Source: Polytrichum commune
Lineage: Eukaryota; Streptophyta; Polytrichopsida; Polytrichales; Polytrichaceae
Length of the DNA: 64,000 bases
Reading direction: 5' to 3'
Assembly (NCBI GenBank): GCA_950295325.1
Contig: OX485809.1
Location: 35,717,081-35,781,080, forward strand
This document shows, in pieces, positions 21,781 to 33,033 of this stretch (within the stretch, counting starts at the first letter, position 1; each line of letters opens with the position of its first letter). The notes under the pieces are model-generated. The model did not search any database. It worked only from the letters and a program-made list of their open reading frames with translations, and was not told the origin of the DNA. The position numbers were made by a program, and so were the translations under genes.

Positions 21781-24700
21781 ACAATGGTGGGCACTAAGGT
21801 GGATTCGGTAAGGAAAATGGAGGAGTGCTTTGAAAAGGGCTCCCACAAACCTCAAAAAGTATTTGGGGCCTAGAATACCGAATGCACCTAAAACCTTGGA
21901 GGGTATTAATTTTGGATTGAAATTCCAATTTGAAATGCTTAAAAGGTGGTGATGTTGGAATTGGTGCAAATGAAGCACCCGGGGCCTCCTAAGGCCTATG
22001 TGCGCTATTCAAACGCACAAGTGAAGGATACACCTAAAATGGACGAGCTTTGTGAGACATGCATCGTTTTAGGTGGGAATTCAAAAGCGGGTGGTGAATT
22101 CCATGTCCGAGTCCCCAAAGCTTCTTGAGGATGTATCGGGGATCTTTAAGATTTGAAGAACATTGAAGTCGATGGTCCTAAAAAGAAGTTCGACGGCGCA
22201 CCACCATGAAGTGGGTTTAGCCGAAAGAGGCCCCAAGGAAATGAGCGCAAGTAGTTTGGCCCATTATACCAAGGCAAATCATGCTAGCTCGTGCCGTGGA
22301 CGAAATGTGAGAAGGTGGTTCGGTGGTACCAAGCTAGATCATATTTGTGCCACGGACGGAGTGTTAAAAGTTGGCCTTGCGGACCAAGCCAAACTCATGG
22401 TGTTGCCGAGGACCAAATGTTAGACGATGGCTTTGTGGCCAAGGCTAGTAGCCTTAAGCCAAGGCCAACTATTTTATATCTTGAGGCTCAAATGAATGGG
22501 ACAAACGTCTAATGGGTTGACAAAGAGGCAAGCCATGCCTTCTTGAGCCCAAAACTCATAAGGGAGTTGGGGCTTGCCGATTGGTAGAGCGGGCAAGCCC
22601 ACCAAGGTGCGGTTTGGAAAGGGCAAACCGCATGAGACAAAAGAGGCCGCGATGCATGTAACCTTTCAATGTGGGACATTGGATTTTTGTCAAAATTTCA
22701 CACCATGTGAAATAGATGAAATGCATGTCATTGTGAAGGCCGCCTTCTTTGAAACTCACATGATAGATGTGAGGTGCAAGCCGGTGTACTTGCGGTGCAT
22801 TATGATGTGTCATAATGGCAAAGAATTGAAGTTCAAATTGACAAGGACTCCTATGGTAGGAGGATCTAAGTTGAATTTGGTCTTAATGGACCAAATGAAA
22901 AATAGAAAGCATAATGGTCGTGGTTCAATTGGAGCAACTCCAAGGAACGTATGGGGAGGCTAGGAAAGATGGGCCTCCCCCAAACAACATTGGTGTGATG
23001 TTGGTGAGATACAAGGATGTATTCACCAATGTGTTGCCCAAAAAAAACATTACCGCCAAGGAGTGAAAAATAACTTTGCTCAACGAGAGATTGAGTTCTT
23101 GAGGTGTGTGGTGATAAAGGAAGTTGGTGGACGAACATGAAGAATGTCAAGGCAATCCAAAAGGAGAATTGGCCCTTGATTCAAAAAGGGCTTAGGTCAT
23201 TTGTTGGCCTAGCCAATTAGTACCACCACTTCATTCGAGAGTTTTCTAAGGTTGCTAGGACCTTATTCAACTTATTGAGGAAATGGCTATCCCAAGAGTG
23301 GGATGAGCCTTGTCACCAAGCCTTTGGGGAGCTCAAAAACAAGTTCTTTCCGCCGCCCGTGCTTAAGTTCGCAGACTTTGACAAATCTTTTGAGGTGCAT
23401 ACGGGGGCGAGTGACTTTATCATTGGCGGATGTTGAGGCAAAATAGATGACCATTGCATATAAGAGCATGAAGCTCGATGGTTGTCCAACCTGGTCCAAC
23501 TTATGCAAGAAATGGCTATCCCAAAAGTGGGATGAGCCTTGCCACCAAGTCTTTAAGGAGCTTAAGACCAAGTTCTCTTCGCCGCCCGTGCTCAAGTTTG
23601 CAAAATTTGACAAACCTTTTGAGGTGCATACGGGGGCGAGTAACTTTACCATTGGCGGATGTTGATCCAAGATGGATGCCCATTGCATATGTTAGCATTA
23701 GGCTTAAAGGTTGTCAAACCTTGTGCGACTTGTGAAAGAAATGGCTATCTCAGTGGGATGAGCCTTGCCCCAAAGTCTTTGGGGAGCTTAATACAAAGTT
23801 GTCTTTGCCACCCGTGTTCAAGTTCGCGGAGCTTGACAAACCTTTTGAGGTGCATACGGGGGAGGCGAGTGACTTTGCCATTGGCGGATGGTTAACGTAA
23901 GATGGATGGCCATTGCATATGAGAGCGTTAAGCTTGATGGTTATCCGACCTTATCCGACTTGTGGAAGAAATGGCTATCCCAAAAGTGGGATGAGCCTTG
24001 CCACCAAGTCTTTGGGGAGCTTGAGAGCAAGTGTTCTTAGACGCCCGTGCTCAAGTTCGCGGAGCTTGACAAACCTTTTGAGGTACATACGGGGGTGAGT
24101 GACTTTGCCAATGGTGGATTATGTGTAAATGGATGGCCATTGCACATGGGAGCATGAAGCTCGATGGTTGTCAAAGAAGACAACCAACTCATGACAAAGA
24201 ACTTCTTTGCCGTAGTGCATTGCTTGAAAATGTGGCGACACTATTTGAGGTCGCACAAAGCAAAGGTCTACATGGACAATGGTCCTAACAGAATTTTGAC
24301 ATTCAAGTGCAAGTGAACGCCAAGTCATTGCGGTGGCATGATAGTTTGGCGCTTATGAAGGTGGATTTGATCCACAAACCGGACCGTGGAAATGTGGTGC
24401 CGGATGCACGAAGTAGACCAGAAGAGTTCCAAGCAATGAGAACCATCCAAACCTTGTGGCTAATGTGTGCCGGCAAAGGAAACTTGTGATGCAAGATACG
24501 GGAGGGGTAAATTAACTACCCCAAAGCACAAAAACTTTTAGGTGAGCTTCGCAAGAGCAAGGTGCTCAAAGAGGTTAAGTTGGTGAACGGATTGTTCAAG
24601 TGCAAGCAAAGTTGGGTGTATGTGCCACAAGGCAAGTTGAGGCTATCGGTTTTGAAGGAAGAATATGATAGTCCTATTGCCGGCCATAGAGGAGAAACAA

Positions 24701-25980
24701 AACGCTGCCATAGAATGGTGTCAAAGAGGTACCGTTGGCGGTGCATAAAGGAGGATATAGCCCACTTTGTGAAGGCGTGAATAAAGTGCCAAGTGAACCG
24801 AGCCTCTTACCAAAAGCAAGGCGGTTTCTTGCAATTGTTGCCTATCCCGTCGGCGCCATGGCATAGTATGTGCATGGACTTGATCACAAGTTTGCCGGAG
24901 TCACATGGGTATGATGCCATCTTGTTGATGGTAGAGTGGTTTGCCAAGTTGGCACACATGGTGCCGATTGTGGGAACCGCCACCGCGTTGGAGACCGCAT
25001 AGCCTTTTCTCAAAGGATGGTTGAGGCACCACGGGTTGCCAAGAGTGATTGTGTGGGATCAAGATCCAAAGTTCACAAGTGCATTTTCAATGCATTTCTC
25101 TAAGGAGGTCAGAATGAAACTAAGGTTTAGCACGGCCTTGCATTCCCAAATGAATGGGAAAGCGGAGCATGTGAATGGAGTCTTGAAGCAATACTTGAGG
25201 AACTTGGTGGGGGCGGACCAAGGAGATTGGGCGGACTATGTGGGTCGAGAGGAGTGTAATTGCAATGTAGCCACGCACTTGGCTACCAAGGGGTGGTCTT
25301 TCGTGGTGGCTTAAGGAGTGGATGCGCTCCAACCTATTAACCTAGCTCTCGAGGGGGCACATTCAACACTAGAGTTCAACCAAGATGGTGAGGACTTGGC
25401 CAAGGATGGTAAACAAGTCTTGGAGATGACCAAGTTGTTGGTGGAGAAAGCCCGAAGGTGCTACGGAGTGCAAATCAATGCCGGAAGACGCGAAGTGGAG
25501 TATGAGATGGGCCAATAAGGTGTTGTTGAATGTGGACAACTTCACCTTGCCCAAAGGCCTTACTCCAAAAGTTCATGTCCAAAATTGGAACTCCGTTTTC
25601 CATTGTGGAACAAGTGTTCAAGGACATGTATAAGTTGGAATTACCGCCCGAGATCAAAGTGCATCCGACATTTCATGTCTCATTACGAAAGTCATTTTAG
25701 GACGACACCTTGTGGCCCGATCACAAGCAAGTGATTAGGCCACCTCCCGACCTTGTGGAGGTCATTTGGAACATGAGGTAGGAGGGCATCCTCAAGTGTA
25801 GGAAGCCCAAGTGAAAATGAAAGAAAATGTACAAAGGAGTACTTGGTGAAATGGTGGGGATACCATGAGAAAGAAACCGCTTGGGTGGCGGCAAGAGACA
25901 TGGTGAACACCAATGAATTGGTGAAGCACTTTGGAGAAACTAAGGCTAAGGATTCCAATAAAATGAAGCGTAGGCATTGA
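21781..25980 (+). pseudogene. Decayed chromovirus copy C, internal region
   Basis: Plus-strand leader (from 21781), upstream frame (22574-22963, a partly open CGTLDFCQNFTPCEIDE stretch), RT/RNase H amplified in tandem (23281-24195), zinc module (24.5-24.8 kb), integrase (24793-25518) and chromodomain remnant ending near 25978. Many stops and shifts. The 5' LTR and primer site are absent; the copy starts inside its leader where the LTR of copy B ends. Confidence 0.85.
23281..24195 (+). repeat. Four tandem ~229-bp units of an RT/RNase H segment
   Basis: Units start with AAATGGCTATCCCAA at about 23281, 23510, 23739 and 23969. Each runs through the start of RNase H (FDKPFEVHTGAS) to KLDGCQ-like sequence. 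The intact pol at 3-3026 has this segment once (about 1035-1260). Two or three units occur in the copies at 4.8, 18.4 and 42.6 kb. Confidence 0.85.
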
Positions 25981-26794
25981 TGAGGACATCAATCTCTTTT
26001 AGTGGGGGAGAGACGCTAGTAGCATACTTAGCTTCGAGGTTAATTACTCCACAACATGAACTTGTTCTTTGGCTTGAGGGAATAAAGTCCAAACTTTAGT
26101 GGTGCAAAGAGAAAAGTATGAGATGAGGTCCTAGTCTTGTACTTGTGCTTGGTTAATGGAAGAGGGGGAATAGATATGCCAAACTAGGTTGGGTAAGCCG
26201 AGTAATTGGGGGCCATGGCTTGGAGGGGCCTTGGATAAAACCAAGAAACTTCTTAGTTGTGGGCTTGTCCGGGCGGGGACAAGGTGATGGCGCGTGCTCA
26301 TAAAAGTGCTACCCGCGAGCTAACGAGAGTTGGCGCATGGGAGTCATGAACCCATGTCTCGAAAGAGCAAAGTGGGAACCGAGTCGGGCGGGACTTGGCA
26401 TCACCCCCGTGCGATCGAGGCGTGGCTTAACAATGGAAAGCCATCTCGGAGTTGCAACCGAGACAACTTAGTGGAAGCGTTGAGGTCTCGCCTAGATGTG
26501 TCACGTTAGGCTAGTGGAGCCTAACGGGGGAGGCCCCAAAGGAGGGGCAACCCAAGTGAGTCCCAAAGTAGGTGGGTCTAGTATAGGTTAGGTCCTTGGA
26601 TGAGAGATCCAAAGTCGCTAACGGACCACCTAGGAACGACACCTTTGGGACTATGCCAAATTTGAAGATGCATTGTGGGGGTCGCGCCCTAAGGTAAACA
26701 CAATGCTGCACCATAGAGGATGGCAACTTGAGAATTGGTGTGCCGACTATGAGTATAGTCGATGAGGGCATCGACTCCGTTTGGTGGGGGTGAG
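25981..26794 (+). other. 3' untranslated region of chromovirus copy C
   Basis: Matches 3027-3854 and ends with the same purine run (GGTGGGGGTGAG) before the LTR. No coding frame. Confidence 0.75.
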
Positions 26795-27768
26795 TGTCGC
26801 GCACCTCCCCATGAGGAGTGCCCGAAACACCATGGGCACAAGGGGGACCCCGGAGTGACACCCGGGACTTGTGGCGCCGTTGGTGAGAGGGCCCAAGTGA
26901 TCCTAGTGTGGGTGAGGGCCCCGGGCGTTGGGAACGCCTCCCACCCACGGAGACTAGGAGGCACAAGGGTAAGGCCATGAGCTATGCGTAGCTCATGGCG
27001 TGGTGATTCTAGAATGCTCAAGAACACCTCAATCGGAGGTGTGAGCTAGGAGTTATGGCCATTTGAGTGGGGCGCTGTCCCGGGACAGCGCCCTGGTACA
27101 GCAGTGCCTGGGAGTGAATCCCGGGACTGCCAAGGTTCAAACAGGCATAACTTCCTCACCACTTGCCCGAATGGGGCAAGTGAGGAGTCCATAGGCATCT
27201 ACGTGAAGCGTAGATGAAGATGGAGTGGTCAAGTGTTAGCATTCAACATCACACAAGGAAGTTATGATGGTCTGAAGCTGCTGGGGGCTTCTAGGCCCAG
27301 CGGCTAAGGGAAAATGTCCACTTGGCCCCAACTCTTGGTAGAGAGACAAGAGGTTGGTTGACGGTGGGGTAGGGGCCCCGCGTAGAGTCCTAGAGGCTTA
27401 TATGGGTGAGGTGGTGTGGCCTCACCCACCCGAGGCCGAACGGCACGGCCTCCATGGGCTTTGGCCCATTGCGAGGCCATAGTTGCCTAGAATGGTTCGG
27501 GTTGTTGTAGTGTTGCTCCGGCAATGCGATGATCAACATAAGATGGGACTTCCATGGATGGAAGTCCACATCGAAGAAATGGGTTACCGATTAAGGGGTG
27601 AGTCCCGAAAGCAAAGTAGGAGGGTTGGTTCCCCTCCTTTGAATTATATGGTCCGGGGTAAGAGGAGCTAACCATTAGCATGGCGGTATGTGAAGGGTTA
27701 GCGCTCGTAACCTTTGCTAGAAAAGAAAATTGGCAAGATTGCTAAGGGGGCTAGCAAGGGTTGCGACA
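26795..27768 (+). repeat. 3' LTR of chromovirus copy C
   Basis: 974 bp, TGTCGCGCACC...GGTTGCGACA. It carries the same chain of short inverted repeats as the other LTRs. Beyond it starts non-TE sequence with a 22-bp palindrome at 27781. Confidence 0.88.
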
Positions 27769-28506
27769 CTATGGGGGTGGGTTTGGGTCGAGCGACCCAA
27801 ACATTCCGCAAATTCCGCCTTAAATTGCGGTAATCTTCCATATTCAGCTACGTGGATACTAATTGGAAGAATTCAGGCCGTGCATGGCTGTTGTAATTAG
27901 CTACTTATCAACGGATGCATACACGAACCTTGCACTCCACCACTACTTGAGAGAGCTTGCAACCATTTCAGAATGGAGAGATGAGAAAAAAAAGCAAAGT
28001 TTGGGGGGTTTGGTACTTTATACTACCCGCCTCCGCCTTGGCCTTCCTCTTTGGATCCCTTTCCCGCCCGAACGTAAACCCTAAACCTAAGTTCAAACCT
28101 TCTGACAGAATTTCCCGCTTCTTGTTGGTAATAGAGCATCCATATTTAGCTTGCCTTTTCGTGGCGCCAACCATCAAATGACCTTGGACAACTAACCTCC
28201 TAATTCCGCTATTAAATAACTACACAAAATATGATGTGTGGATTTGATTATATGTAGTGTTGTTACCACCAGTGTCCGAAAAGTTTTTGAAGTTATTGAG
28301 GTTAATTGCCTACCTCTTTAAAAGGGCATAGGCTATTTCCCTCATGGCATAGGTTGCATCCTACAATATCAAATTTTTGTAAGTTGAAAACCTTTTGAGT
28401 TTTTAAGTTACCTGCCAATTGCCTTTAAAACTAATTTTTAGTAGGTTAAAATCCTTCATATCTTTTAATGTTGTAGGCTTTAAATTCAAAATTTGAGTAC
28501 TAAGTG

Positions 28507-28585
28507 GTATCCTTGGCAGGAATTGAACCTGGCTAAGCCCTTCACCACGTTTGAAGGCCAAGGATTAACCAACTCCTTTTTAAAG
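28507..28585 (-). repeat. tRNA-derived short repeat (SINE-like head)
   Basis: On the minus strand it has an A-box-like AGTTGGTTAAT followed about 40 bases later by a B-box GGTTCAATTCC, the internal RNA polymerase III promoter layout. ATCCTTGGC and GCCAAGGAT bracket it as an inverted pair. A related copy is on the plus strand at 59812-59868. No poly(A) tail or target duplication was identified. Confidence 0.5.
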
Positions 28586-29664
28586 AGTTGATTATAAGTT
28601 ATGAAAGGTTGCTAAAATTCAAATGAGTTTAAGGGTGAAAGTCCTCACCATCTTCTGATTCAACCTCTATGCGGTGATGGGGCTTGGGCTGTGGTATTTG
28701 TAAAGATCGACGGGGAGGGAGTCAGGGCTATTATTGATATCCGCCTATGTGCCACTCAAGAGCCCCGAGTATTAGCCTAAAGATATGTACTTAGGCCAAC
28801 TAATTTCCCAATTTGAAGAAGGATGAATGGCTAAAATCCGCTCTTTTAAAAACTTTGTAGGCAAAATTTCCTACATGTTTTTTACCACATAGGTTGATAT
28901 CCTATGTTTTAAAATTGTCCATAGGCTCTTTGTCCTACACTTTCAAAATTTTATAGGCTAAGTCACAAATTTTGTAGGCTGCATTTACACTAGCCTTAGG
29001 CTCTTGGCGGACTATGGTTACCACCCTTACATGCTCAACATTAATTTTCAATCCTATGACAGTTAGTGTTAGAAGTAAATGTGTTGCTACCTTCTACTCT
29101 CACGTATATTTCTTCTTTTCACATCCTTACTAACACTAAATTCAAACATGTCAATGCCACATATTATATTTAATGTTTATTACTTTCATATGGTTATTGA
29201 TATATTGTGTATTCACTTGTATTTAGTGTATCAAACACTAAATATCATACTTATTGTAGTTGTGTTTTGTACCTATAGTTTTTATTGATTTGGCTTGCCA
29301 AAAAAAATGTAGTCAACTTTATTTGTTTTAACAAATGTTTGATGAAAAATCTAAACATATATAGTTGTATCTATTCAATGCAAGTTGAGCAGAACATGTC
29401 CTTAAATACATGTTGGTGTGTTCTAGTGTCACTACACTAAATAAGATATTTAGAGATTTATACACTAAATATGAACGCATCTACGACGTAACATAACATA
29501 CATAACAAACATAACATGAAATGTAACCAACGTTCATGTTCATGAATTAGACTATTGTGATATCTATATACATTTGTTTTTAGAACCACAAGCGACTTGG
29601 CCCCCTCATTTGACCTATGCGCCATTCATTTATGGCTTCGAGTGCAACAAGACACATTTATATA

Positions 29665-29717
29665 CCCTAAACCCTAAACCCTAAACCCTACACCCTACAC
29701 CCTACACCCTACACCCT
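29665..29717 (+). repeat. Interstitial telomere-like repeat
   Basis: Three CCCTAAA units (Arabidopsis-type telomere, C-rich strand) followed by about five variant CCCTACA units, with unrelated sequence on both sides. Confidence 0.85.
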
Positions 29718-29734
29718 CGTAGTTGTTCAGGGTT

Positions 29735-30308
29735 GCTTCCCACGGGTAGGTCACTTAGTGCATTTTAAAAACGACGTGCGGCATAATATAGAGAGGATTG
29801 AAATCATTTGAAATAAAAATTATAAAGGAATTCCAAATAATGAAGGGGCCATTAAATGTAGACAATCCCATTATAAGTAAGTTAGATGGACATAAAATGT
29901 GGGCCATTATTTTTTTGTAAAATTAATATAGGGGCTGAAGATAAGGTTCCTAGAAGGTATGTTTAGTATAATGTTTGCTATGGTCTCCTATGTGTTTTCT
30001 TCATAACTCTGTTTGCAATGATATTATTGTTTGCACCCTTCTTTGTTTCCATGGTTTCCCTTAACACTCGTCAATGCGTTAGGAAGTAGATTAGCTTTTA
30101 TTACTTAAAAGGAATATAGAGTACAAAAAATTGCAGTGACTTGGACAATATAAGTAATGGAAGGGTGCAAACAAATGGGCCATTTTTGAAATTCAAGTAA
30201 TTATAGGGAGGCTTTAATTCAACCCTTGAAGGTAAATAGCCCCAAAACAAAAAACCCTGAGCCGCACGTGGTGCACAAAAATGCCTTAGAGTGACCTACC
30301 CGTGTGGC
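29735..30308. mobile_element. MITE-like element with imperfect ~50-bp terminal inverted repeats
   Basis: The left end near 29742 (CACGGGTAGGTCACTTAG, then ACGTGCGG) is mirrored at 30253-30303 (CCGCACGTGG, then GAGTGACCTACCCGTG). The interior is AT-rich and non-coding. The exact ends and target duplication are unclear. Confidence 0.6.
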
Positions 30309-30549
30309 TTCCATATAGAACACCATCTACTGTAATTTGTGCCTCATTTCCTAATAAGATATGTTGTTTAATATATGTGGAGGGATCATCCAACAACAAA
30401 GTGATTGCTTAAATGGCTTCATATAATGTTGAACTCCACATATTAGTATTTGATAGCTTCATATTTGTATACATGGTGCTTCTCTCATTTACTATCACTA
30501 TATTCAATATTTGTAGACTTTATCTTGTCTCAACTAAATATATGAACAA

Positions 30550-30680
30550 CAACAACATTGTCTAATATTTGGGTCGTCCTACCTAAACCATCTTCATATG
30601 AGTTCTTAATTGGGTTCTTTAGCAAAAACACCCGCTTCAATATATTTGTATCTCATAAATATGTAAACTTGTAAATAAGT
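30550..30680 (+). repeat. Single unit related to the ~100-bp repeats at 49.7-50.0 kb
   Basis: Contains a decayed palindrome (30567-30588), then ATATGAGTT and GGGTTCTTTAGCAAAAACACCCG. Similar order and words recur at 49918-49985 (ATATGAGTTATTAATGGGG, then ACCCGACAC). Related repeats therefore flank the large gene on both sides. Confidence 0.5.
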
Positions 30681-31133
30681 ATGTTAATGTTCCATCATGC
30701 TATAAATCAAACAACATCTTTGTTGCTTTTCGCAAACAACAATGATATTAAGTTGTCAACACTTAATATTGCATAATTCCATATTATAATGAATGACATT
30801 ACATAAACTTGTATAATTAGATTTAGTTCAATGGTATGTGTTAACGGATCCATCGTAGGCTATAGCATTGTCCTTTACCAACAACCTTCATAGATAATTA
30901 CAATATATAACTCGAAACCATTCATTGTGTAAATGGTTACCATAGTTATATTATTCCATTATGTAATTGCCTACGAGGATTGCAATATAATTATTAAATA
31001 CTCCTCTTAGTCTAGTATCTATCATTCTCGATTCATGCATATGTGTAGATTACTAAAATTACAAAACCAATACAGTTTCATTATTTGATATTAGCAAATC
31101 CATCGGGGGACCATTAAATTAAAAACCTTAGGC

Positions 31134-31140
31134 TATAAAG
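31134..31140 (+). promoter_or_regulatory. Candidate TATA box of the large gene
   Basis: TATAAAG within GGCTATAAAGG, followed within 300 bases by a CT-rich stretch (31340-31570) typical of plant promoters and 5' UTRs. The first supported coding exon starts 1.9 kb downstream, so a 5' UTR intron would be required. Confidence 0.35.
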
Positions 31141-31854
31141 GTTTTTTAGTATCCTCAAGGATGGTATGGGATAGGTGGCTAAAGGATACCCACCTGCGAG
31201 GCCTATCGACCGTCGATGGGCCTGGGGCTCTCCAATGGCTCAGATTGTGTATTCGTTTGGGCCATGGAGCGCCCCGTGACACGTGGCGGCCATGAGCCGA
31301 ACCGACACGAAAGGCGCCGGCCCGAATGGGTCCCGCCCTTGAGTGACCTTCCCCCTTTCACTCTCCCCTCCGCACTTTCTCCTTCTCTCTCCTCCGCTCC
31401 AAGCTCCTCCTCCTTTGTACGTTCGTCATACTTTCTGGAGGCGCCGCCGCTCTTGAAAGCGCCGCCTCCTCCCTTGCATTCTCTCTCTCCTTGTCGAACT
31501 CGCATTCCCTCTCTCCTTCCCTCTTCATCATTATCTCATTCTCTCTTTCACTCCTCCTCTTCTTTTGATCTATTTTGTTGTTCATTGAGTGCGCATTGAG
31601 CGAGTTCTGAGTGTAGTATGAGTTTTAGGGTTTGTTTTTGTATTAAAGTCTATACATTTTAGCCATTTCAGAACGTCTTTGTTGTTTTGGAGTGTGAGTG
31701 TTGTTTCAAAGTGGTTGTGTCAGTTCCTCCTGGTCTTAGAAACATTCATGTGTGAGTGTAGAGTGATTTCGGAATTAGAATGATTGTTCGAAAATCAGGG
31801 TGCATGTGTGGCCTTCAGATAGCTTCTTTGTTCATGTTTGTAAACACTTGTTAC

Positions 31855-31945
31855 ATTCAGAGTGAATGTTTGTGAGGGATTGTTTAATTCTGAGTGAATG
31901 TTTGTGAAAGCTTCTTCAATTCAGAGTGAATGTTTGTGAGGCGTT
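31855..31945 (+). repeat. Three tandem ~37-bp units
   Basis: AGAGTGAATGTTTGTGA-type units occur at about 31858, 31893 and 31925 with small differences. Confidence 0.65.
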
Positions 31946-32221
31946 CTTAGTTTTCTGATATCCAATCCTTTCTAGAATCAGCTTCCAAGACTAGCTTGTT
32001 AGAACTGCTTCCAACAGCAGCTTGTTGTGTAGTTTGCAAAGCAAGGTGATTTCTTCAACTTCTTTATGTGTGTCAATTTCTTTAGAGTTTCGCAGCATCT
32101 ACAATGCATAAGCATTGTATATGCTGCGTAAACACATTATAAAGGTCTCTGGAATCAAAAGTGTTTCGAGAGACGACCCAAACTTCAGTTTGAAACCCTA
32201 AAACACTAAACTCTGCAGCTG

Positions 32222-33010
32222 GTTTGGGTAGAGCGACCCAAACTCTCCAGCTGGTTTGGATCGTTCGACCCAAACTCTGAAGATGGTTTGGGTCGTTCGA
32301 CCCAAACTCTAAAGATGGTTTGGGTCGTTCGACCCAAACTAGCAGATGCTTTGGGTCGTGGGCGCCAATCCATCTGCAGAGTTTGGGTCGCTCGACCCAA
32401 ACCATAAGCATTGTTTGGGTCTAGGGTTTAGCCAAACTCCGCATCAAATGTTCATTTATAATTAATTTAATCATCATCTTGGGTGAATATCTAACCCTAT
32501 CGACCTAATCCATCTGCAGAGTTTGGGTCGAGCGACCCAAACTAGCACCTGCTTTGGGTCGCTCGACCCAATCCATCTGCAGAGTTTGGGTCGTTCGACC
32601 CAAACAGCGCATGAAATGGTAATTCATAATTTAGGTAATCATCATCTTGGGTATGATCTAAGGCCATAGCTGATCATTCCATACCGCTACAAAGTTTGGG
32701 TCGAACGACCCAAACTCTGCGTAAATTTTTACTGCTTACGAACAATACTTACACTTATAAACAACAATTCAAACACCCAAGCAATAATGAAATGACCCAC
32801 AACTAGAACAGTAGCTCGTGATGATTGTTGTATCCATGAACTTAAAGATTGGTTTTCGTAGCCAAATAATATATTATTCATTAGCCATTGTAGGCACAGG
32901 TTTGGGTCGTTCGACCCAAACCTGTGAAAAGTAACCCCATATATAAATGTTACTAAACCCAGACATAAGCCTATATGATTTGAAAGAGTTTGGGTCGCCC
33001 GACCGAAACT
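32222..33010. repeat. Cluster of 22-bp palindromes upstream of the start codon
   Basis: Arms GTTTGGGTCG and CGACCCAAAC are separated by two variable bases. Perfect copies: 32286 (TT), 32318 (TT), 32381 (CT), 32521 (AG), 32584 (TT), 32695 (AA) and 32900 (TT). Imperfect copies: near 32222, 32254, 32348, 32414, 32553 and 32986. The one at 32900 extends to a 32-bp palindrome (32895-32926). Spacing is irregular (32-205 bases). Confidence 0.95.
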
Positions 33011-33033
33011 AACATATGTATTTCTATTTGCAG

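Larger units (their letters stand above)
27769..31130. other. Intergenic region without a supported gene
   Basis: AT-rich, no convincing coding frame. It begins with a perfect 22-bp palindrome (27781-27802, centre AG) of the family concentrated at 32.2-36.1 kb. From about 28260 to 28990 the sequence repeats words such as TAGGCT, TAGGTTG and CCTAC around a tRNA-like core. Telomere-like repeats and a MITE-like element follow (separate entries). Confidence 0.6.
31165..33033 (+). other. Probable 5' UTR and first intron of the large gene
   Basis: The CT-rich stretch gives way to T-rich non-coding sequence, a small tandem repeat and a palindrome cluster. It ends in a clean acceptor (TTTCTATTTGCAG) immediately before the ATG at 33034. 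No coding frame here is supported; frames across the palindromes only read out the repeat. Confidence 0.45.

Noticed and set aside
28507..28585. A functional tRNA gene
   Set aside because: A- and B-box-like words are present but I cannot draw a proper cloverleaf with an anticodon arm.
31203..31599. Ser/Leu- and Arg/Glu-rich frames on both strands
   Set aside because: They follow from the CT-rich promoter or 5' UTR composition.
32222..33010. CRISPR-like array of regular repeats
   Set aside because: Spacers are irregular, repeats are palindromic and also occur in introns and exons of a plant gene; no cas genes.
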